From positions 1 to 8,615 of the forward strand of contig JBASWO010000086.1 of assembly GCA_049276515.1 (NCBI GenBank): a stretch of 8,615 bases of DNA. The letters are read 5' to 3'. Numbering within the stretch: position 1 is the stretch's first letter; each line of letters starts with the position of its first letter. The stretch is from JAATFY01 sp049276515 (GTDB taxonomy: Bacteria > Pseudomonadota > Alphaproteobacteria > UBA9219). This document shows, piece by piece, positions 5,229 to 8,615 of the stretch. The notes under the pieces were generated by a model. The model saw only the letters and a program-made list of their open reading frames with translations, was not told the origin of the DNA and searched no databases. The translations under genes were made by a program, and so were the position numbers.

Positions 5229-7589
5229 TTAAAACTTGGCGCCAAAGCTGAAGTGAATTTGTTGAAGCTTATCAAATGACTTATAGAGGATTGGCTTAGC
5301 AAAATCTAGGCGTACAGGACCAAAGGGCGATGTCCATGTCATGCCTACACCCGCACTCATATGCAGGGTGTTACCATTGGCTAATGTTGCGCCAACGATG
5401 TTGCTTTCATCGGAATCGCTGAGGAAGCCGAAATCCGAGAAAATATGTCCTTTAATGCCAAAATCGGCTGGGACTGGAAGCGGTGTAGTGAGCTCTACCG
5501 TACCACGTGCAAAGCGGTTACCGCCGAGGGCATCATCATTACCGCTCGAAATATCGCGTGGACCAATACCAGCATATTTAAAGCCGCGCAAGGTATCGCC
5601 ACCCAAGAAGAAGCGCTCATTGATCTTTGTGGGGCCATTGAGACCAACAATCTGGCCTACTTCTCCAAGACCACTGAGGATCCATTTTTCTGAAATCGCA
5701 TAATATTGTTGTGCTGTTACTTTAGCGCGCGCCCATTTACGTGATCCACCGGCACCCGCAATATCGGTTGCAAACTTACCAAGGAAGCCTTCGGTTGGCT
5801 CAAGCTTACTATTACGCGTGTCATAAATCAGTTCTTGACCAATCGATGATGTAACTGAAGTGCCAGCCTGCTCACGAATAAAGAGTGAAGCGTTTGATGG
5901 CACGTTACTGATTGTATCGTTGTGGAATGAGTAATTCACACGTTGGCGTAATTGCTCAGAAAGTGGATAGCCAAGGCGCAGGCCAAAGCCTGTGCTGTCT
6001 GTATTGTAGGAGCTTAAATCCTGGTTATTCGTTTGCGTTCTAAAGAGATCAATACCTGCGCTGAGGTCGCGATCGAGGAAATAAGGCTCTGTAAAGCTTG
6101 TATTAATTTGCTTGGTACGGCCAGATATTGTGGCACCCAAACGTGCCTGCTGTCCCTTACCTAAGAAATTACGCTCACTTATGCTGAAGTCGCCCAAAGG
6201 ACCATCCGTTGATGAGAAGCCGGCACCAACAGAGACTTCGCCTGTTGATTTTTCTTTCACTTCCACCTTCACATTGGCGCGATCAGGTTGTGTACCGTCT
6301 GTTGGTGTTACTTTGACGGTTTCAAAGAAACCCAAATCTTTAAGGCGCTGTTCTGAGCGGCGAATACTGGTCGAACTGAAGGGATCACCTTCGGCTAGGC
6401 GCATTTCACGGCGAATAACTTTATCAATGGTGCGTTGGTTGCCAGTAATATCGATACGACCGATATAAACGCGCTCACCCTGTTTCACTTCATAATTCAG
6501 ATCAACCGTCATGCTATCGCGATGACGTTCAGGGTTGGGCAAAATGTTGACGAAAGCGTACTGCATGTCGCCAAGGACGAGTGTCAGTTTATTGATTGTC
6601 TTATCGATCTGCTCGGTATTGTACCAATCACCCTCGCGGGTTGTCAGATACTGACGCAACTCTTCGCCATTAAGACCTTTAATATCACTCTTAATGTTGA
6701 TTTTACCGAATTTGTAACGGGGACCTTCTTCAACTGTAAAAGTGAGGAAAAAATCATCACGATCTGGCGTTAATTCCGCTACAGCAGATAAAACGCGAAA
6801 ATCCACATAGCCTTCAGTGAGATAAAATTTGCGCAATAATTCCTTATCGTAGGTCAGACGATCAGGATCATAATAATCGGTCACAGAGAAGAGACGGTAC
6901 CAAGCTGTTTCATTGGTATTGATGACTTCACGCAAGTCACCTTCTGAATAATTGGCATTACCGACATACTTAATGGAGCGAACGCCTGTGCGCTTGCCTT
7001 CAGTAATTTCAAAAACCAGATCAACACGGTTTTGTTCTAGCTTAACAATCTTAGGCTCAACAACAGCGCCGAAACGGCCAGAGCGACGATACAAATCTAG
7101 AATACGCTGCACATCACGTTGCATGCGTGGCAAGGTGTAAACCAAGCGTGGCTTAAGCTGAACTTCTTTTTCTAAATCTTCTTTGGTGATTTCTGCGTTA
7201 CCTTCAAATGTAACGCGACTAATGATTGGGTTTTCTTCAACCTGAACAAGCAGCGTTGAATTATTATCCATGGCAATTTTAACGTCCTTGAAAAGACCAG
7301 TGCCATAGAGAGCCTTTAAAGAGGCGTCGATTTTATCGGGTGTCGCTTCATCGCCTTTAGCGACAGCCAGATATGAGGTGACAGTCTCAGCTTCGAGCCG
7401 CTGAGCACCCTCGACCTTAATATCGCTGACCATCACGCCCGTATTCATGGCTGGGCCTAGGTTCATGGCTGTCTGGGTATTACCGCCTAGAAAGCTTGCA
7501 TTTTGAGCTTGGGCTGAAGACATGTCTGCATGCAAGGCTGCGCCAAAAAGGGCAGCAAAGAGGCAAATATGCACCCGGCGGTTCGACAT
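5229..7589 (-). CDS. bamA: Outer membrane protein assembly factor BamA
   Basis: BamA is the Omp85 core of the BAM complex, which folds and inserts beta-barrel proteins in the outer membrane. Of 786 residues, about 1-28 form a signal peptide (hydrophobic ICLFAALFGAALHA, probable cleavage after SAQA at 28). Five POTRA domains follow, at roughly 53-119, 121-197, 200-288, 291-370 and 373-447. The 16-stranded barrel spans about 449-786. The Omp85 loop-6 motif appears as LRGF (667-670) within GGDTLRGFKYAGIGPRD. The chain ends in the beta-signal HFSFGAKF with a terminal Phe. The two extracellular-loop cysteines of E. coli BamA are absent; the only Cys is in the signal peptide. ATG at 7589 follows AAGGA at 11 nt, 28 nt after rseP, so it is probably cotranscribed. 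Confidence 0.97.
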   Translation of the reverse strand: MSNRRVHICLFAALFGAALHADMSSAQAQNASFLGGNTQTAMNLGPAMNTGVMVSDIKVEGAQRLEAETVTSYLAVAKGDEATPDKIDASLKALYGTGLFKDVKIAMDNNSTLLVQVEENPIISRVTFEGNAEITKEDLEKEVQLKPRLVYTLPRMQRDVQRILDLYRRSGRFGAVVEPKIVKLEQNRVDLVFEITEGKRTGVRSIKYVGNANYSEGDLREVINTNETAWYRLFSVTDYYDPDRLTYDKELLRKFYLTEGYVDFRVLSAVAELTPDRDDFFLTFTVEEGPRYKFGKINIKSDIKGLNGEELRQYLTTREGDWYNTEQIDKTINKLTLVLGDMQYAFVNILPNPERHRDSMTVDLNYEVKQGERVYIGRIDITGNQRTIDKVIRREMRLAEGDPFSSTSIRRSEQRLKDLGFFETVKVTPTDGTQPDRANVKVEVKEKSTGEVSVGAGFSSTDGPLGDFSISERNFLGKGQQARLGATISGRTKQINTSFTEPYFLDRDLSAGIDLFRTQTNNQDLSSYNTDSTGFGLRLGYPLSEQLRQRVNYSFHNDTISNVPSNASLFIREQAGTSVTSSIGQELIYDTRNSKLEPTEGFLGKFATDIAGAGGSRKWARAKVTAQQYYAISEKWILSGLGEVGQIVGLNGPTKINERFFLGGDTLRGFKYAGIGPRDISSGNDDALGGNRFARGTVELTTPLPVPADFGIKGHIFSDFGFLSDSDESNIVGATLANGNTLHMSAGVGMTWTSPFGPVRLDFAKPILYKSFDKLQQIHFSFGAKF

Positions 7590-7617
7590 AAAACGGCTGA
7601 TCCTTGATTCTTAGGTC

Positions 7618-8615
7618 TTAGGAAAACAGACCGCGAAGGTAGGAAATTACCTTAAGATGTACAAGGTCATTCCATGTCGAGAAGACCATTAAAGACAGGA
7701 CGAGGAAAACGCCTACGCGTGCGCCCATTTCCTGTACATTTTCGTGGATTGGGCGTCCACGCAGCCTTTCGGCTAGATAAAAGATCAAATGACCACCGTC
7801 TAAAAGCGGTACCGGGAAGAGATTAATAAGTCCCAGATTGATTGAAATGACGGCCATAAACCAGATCAGCGAGACAACGCCATCTTTGGCCACATTACCG
7901 GACATTTCAGCAATACGGAGGGGGCCGCCTAGCTCTTCAGTACCGCGCGTGCCCATAATCATTTGACCAACAGCCCTTAAGGTACCGGTGGTTAAGTTCC
8001 AGCTTTCGAGGACCGCCTGTTTCATGGCCTTTAAGGGTGGCCATTTTTGATATTCGAGTTTTTCAGAAACGATGCCGATGCGGCCAATTTTATGTTCGCC
8101 TCCGAAACGATCTTTTGTCAGTACGATTTCAGGCGTGACGGTGAGATGAACTTCTGTTTCACCGCGCTTAATCTCGAGAGGTACTGGCGTCCCCGCATTG
8201 AGCGCAATGATACGTTTGATGTCTTCGAACCGATCAACGGCATAACCATCAACTGAAGTTACGCGATCGCCCGCCATGATGCCGGCGCGCGCCGCGATGC
8301 CATTTTCCATAACATTACTGATCACAGGCGGTGAGAAAGGCTGGCCTTGCAGCATAAAGAGTAAAGCGAGCGCAATAATAGCAAAAAGATAATTAGCTGC
8401 AGGGCCAGCGACAACAACAGCCATGCGCTTATCAACATGTTGATGATAAAAAGCGACACGCTTTTGTTCGTCAGTCATTGTATTGACGCTCGAATCCGGA
8501 GTGCTTGCCGCACCACTATCGCCATACATTTTGACATAACCACCAAGCGGCAACCATGACACTTTCCAGCGTGTGCCGTGCTTATCGGTCCAGCCGAAAA
8601 TTTCATGTCCAAAGC
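7618..8615 (-). CDS. rseP: Site-2 intramembrane zinc metalloprotease RseP/RasP (5' end outside window)
   Basis: RseP cleaves anti-sigma factors and remnant signal peptides within the inner membrane. The visible 331 residues run in frame to the right edge, beginning FGHEIFGWTDKHGTRWK and then VSWLPLGGYVKMYGD, the usual stretch shortly after the HExxH zinc motif, which lies off the window. Further on are the conserved GPAANYLF with a membrane helix (visible residues about 69-88), one PDZ domain (about 95-162), and the second metal-binding motif NLFPVPLLDGGH (264-275), whose Asp is a zinc ligand, followed by a final membrane segment. One PDZ instead of the two in E. coli fits alphaproteobacterial RseP. 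The GTG at 8562 is an internal Val codon, not the start. It precedes bamA in the standard order. Confidence 0.96.
   Translation of the reverse strand, partial: FGHEIFGWTDKHGTRWKVSWLPLGGYVKMYGDSGAASTPDSSVNTMTDEQKRVAFYHQHVDKRMAVVVAGPAANYLFAIIALALLFMLQGQPFSPPVISNVMENGIAARAGIMAGDRVTSVDGYAVDRFEDIKRIIALNAGTPVPLEIKRGETEVHLTVTPEIVLTKDRFGGEHKIGRIGIVSEKLEYQKWPPLKAMKQAVLESWNLTTGTLRAVGQMIMGTRGTEELGGPLRIAEMSGNVAKDGVVSLIWFMAVISINLGLINLFPVPLLDGGHLIFYLAERLRGRPIHENVQEMGARVGVFLVLSLMVFSTWNDLVHLKVISYLRGLFS

Noticed and set aside
5341..5703. 120-codon open frame on the plus strand
   Set aside because: It lies wholly opposite the bamA barrel, has no recognisable domain, and bamA is strongly supported in the other strand.
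6112..6468. 118-codon open frame on the plus strand
   Set aside because: Antisense shadow of the bamA POTRA5/barrel region; Arg/Ser/Pro-rich composition typical of a reverse-frame reading.
8560..8562. GTG as the start of RseP
   Set aside because: The frame stays open to the window edge and the upstream residues match conserved RseP sequence, so this is an internal valine.

Overview
This window looks like chromosomal DNA from an alphaproteobacterium of moderate GC content (judged by eye at a little under 50%). The evidence is an LpxI-type UDP-2,3-diacylglucosamine hydrolase instead of LpxH, an RseP with a single PDZ domain, and the rseP-bamA-ompH-fabZ-lpxA-lpxI-lpxB gene order typical of that class. 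The genus cannot be fixed from the sequence alone.

Layout. Positions 1-141 (+) hold the last 46 codons of a membrane protein, probably a major facilitator transporter. Everything else is a head-to-tail block on the minus strand, read from right to left: rseP (5' end off the window at 8615), bamA, ompH/skp, fabZ, lpxA, lpxI and a long lpxB fusion gene. Spacers are short (28 nt rseP-bamA, 20 nt bamA-ompH). The last four genes are nearly continuous: fabZ and lpxA share one base, lpxA-lpxI are 4 nt apart, and lpxI and lpxB overlap by 8 nt. The block is therefore very likely one operon with translational coupling, driven from a promoter upstream of the window. The transporter and the lpxB fusion converge and their stop codons share a TTAA. 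No stretch over 300 bases lacks a gene.

How the genes work together. RseP is the intramembrane protease of envelope stress signalling. BamA inserts outer-membrane proteins and OmpH/Skp chaperones them across the periplasm. FabZ supplies acyl chains for phospholipid and lipid A. LpxA carries out the first step of lipid A synthesis, LpxI releases lipid X, and LpxB joins the two sugars.

Three things stand out. (1) The lpxB frame runs on into a complete GT4 glycosyltransferase, giving a predicted bifunctional protein of 765 aa. (2) lpxD, usually found between ompH and fabZ, is missing there. (3) The short spacer at that position is almost entirely a long imperfect palindrome that, in the mRNA, would enclose the fabZ ribosome-binding site and pair with part of its start codon.
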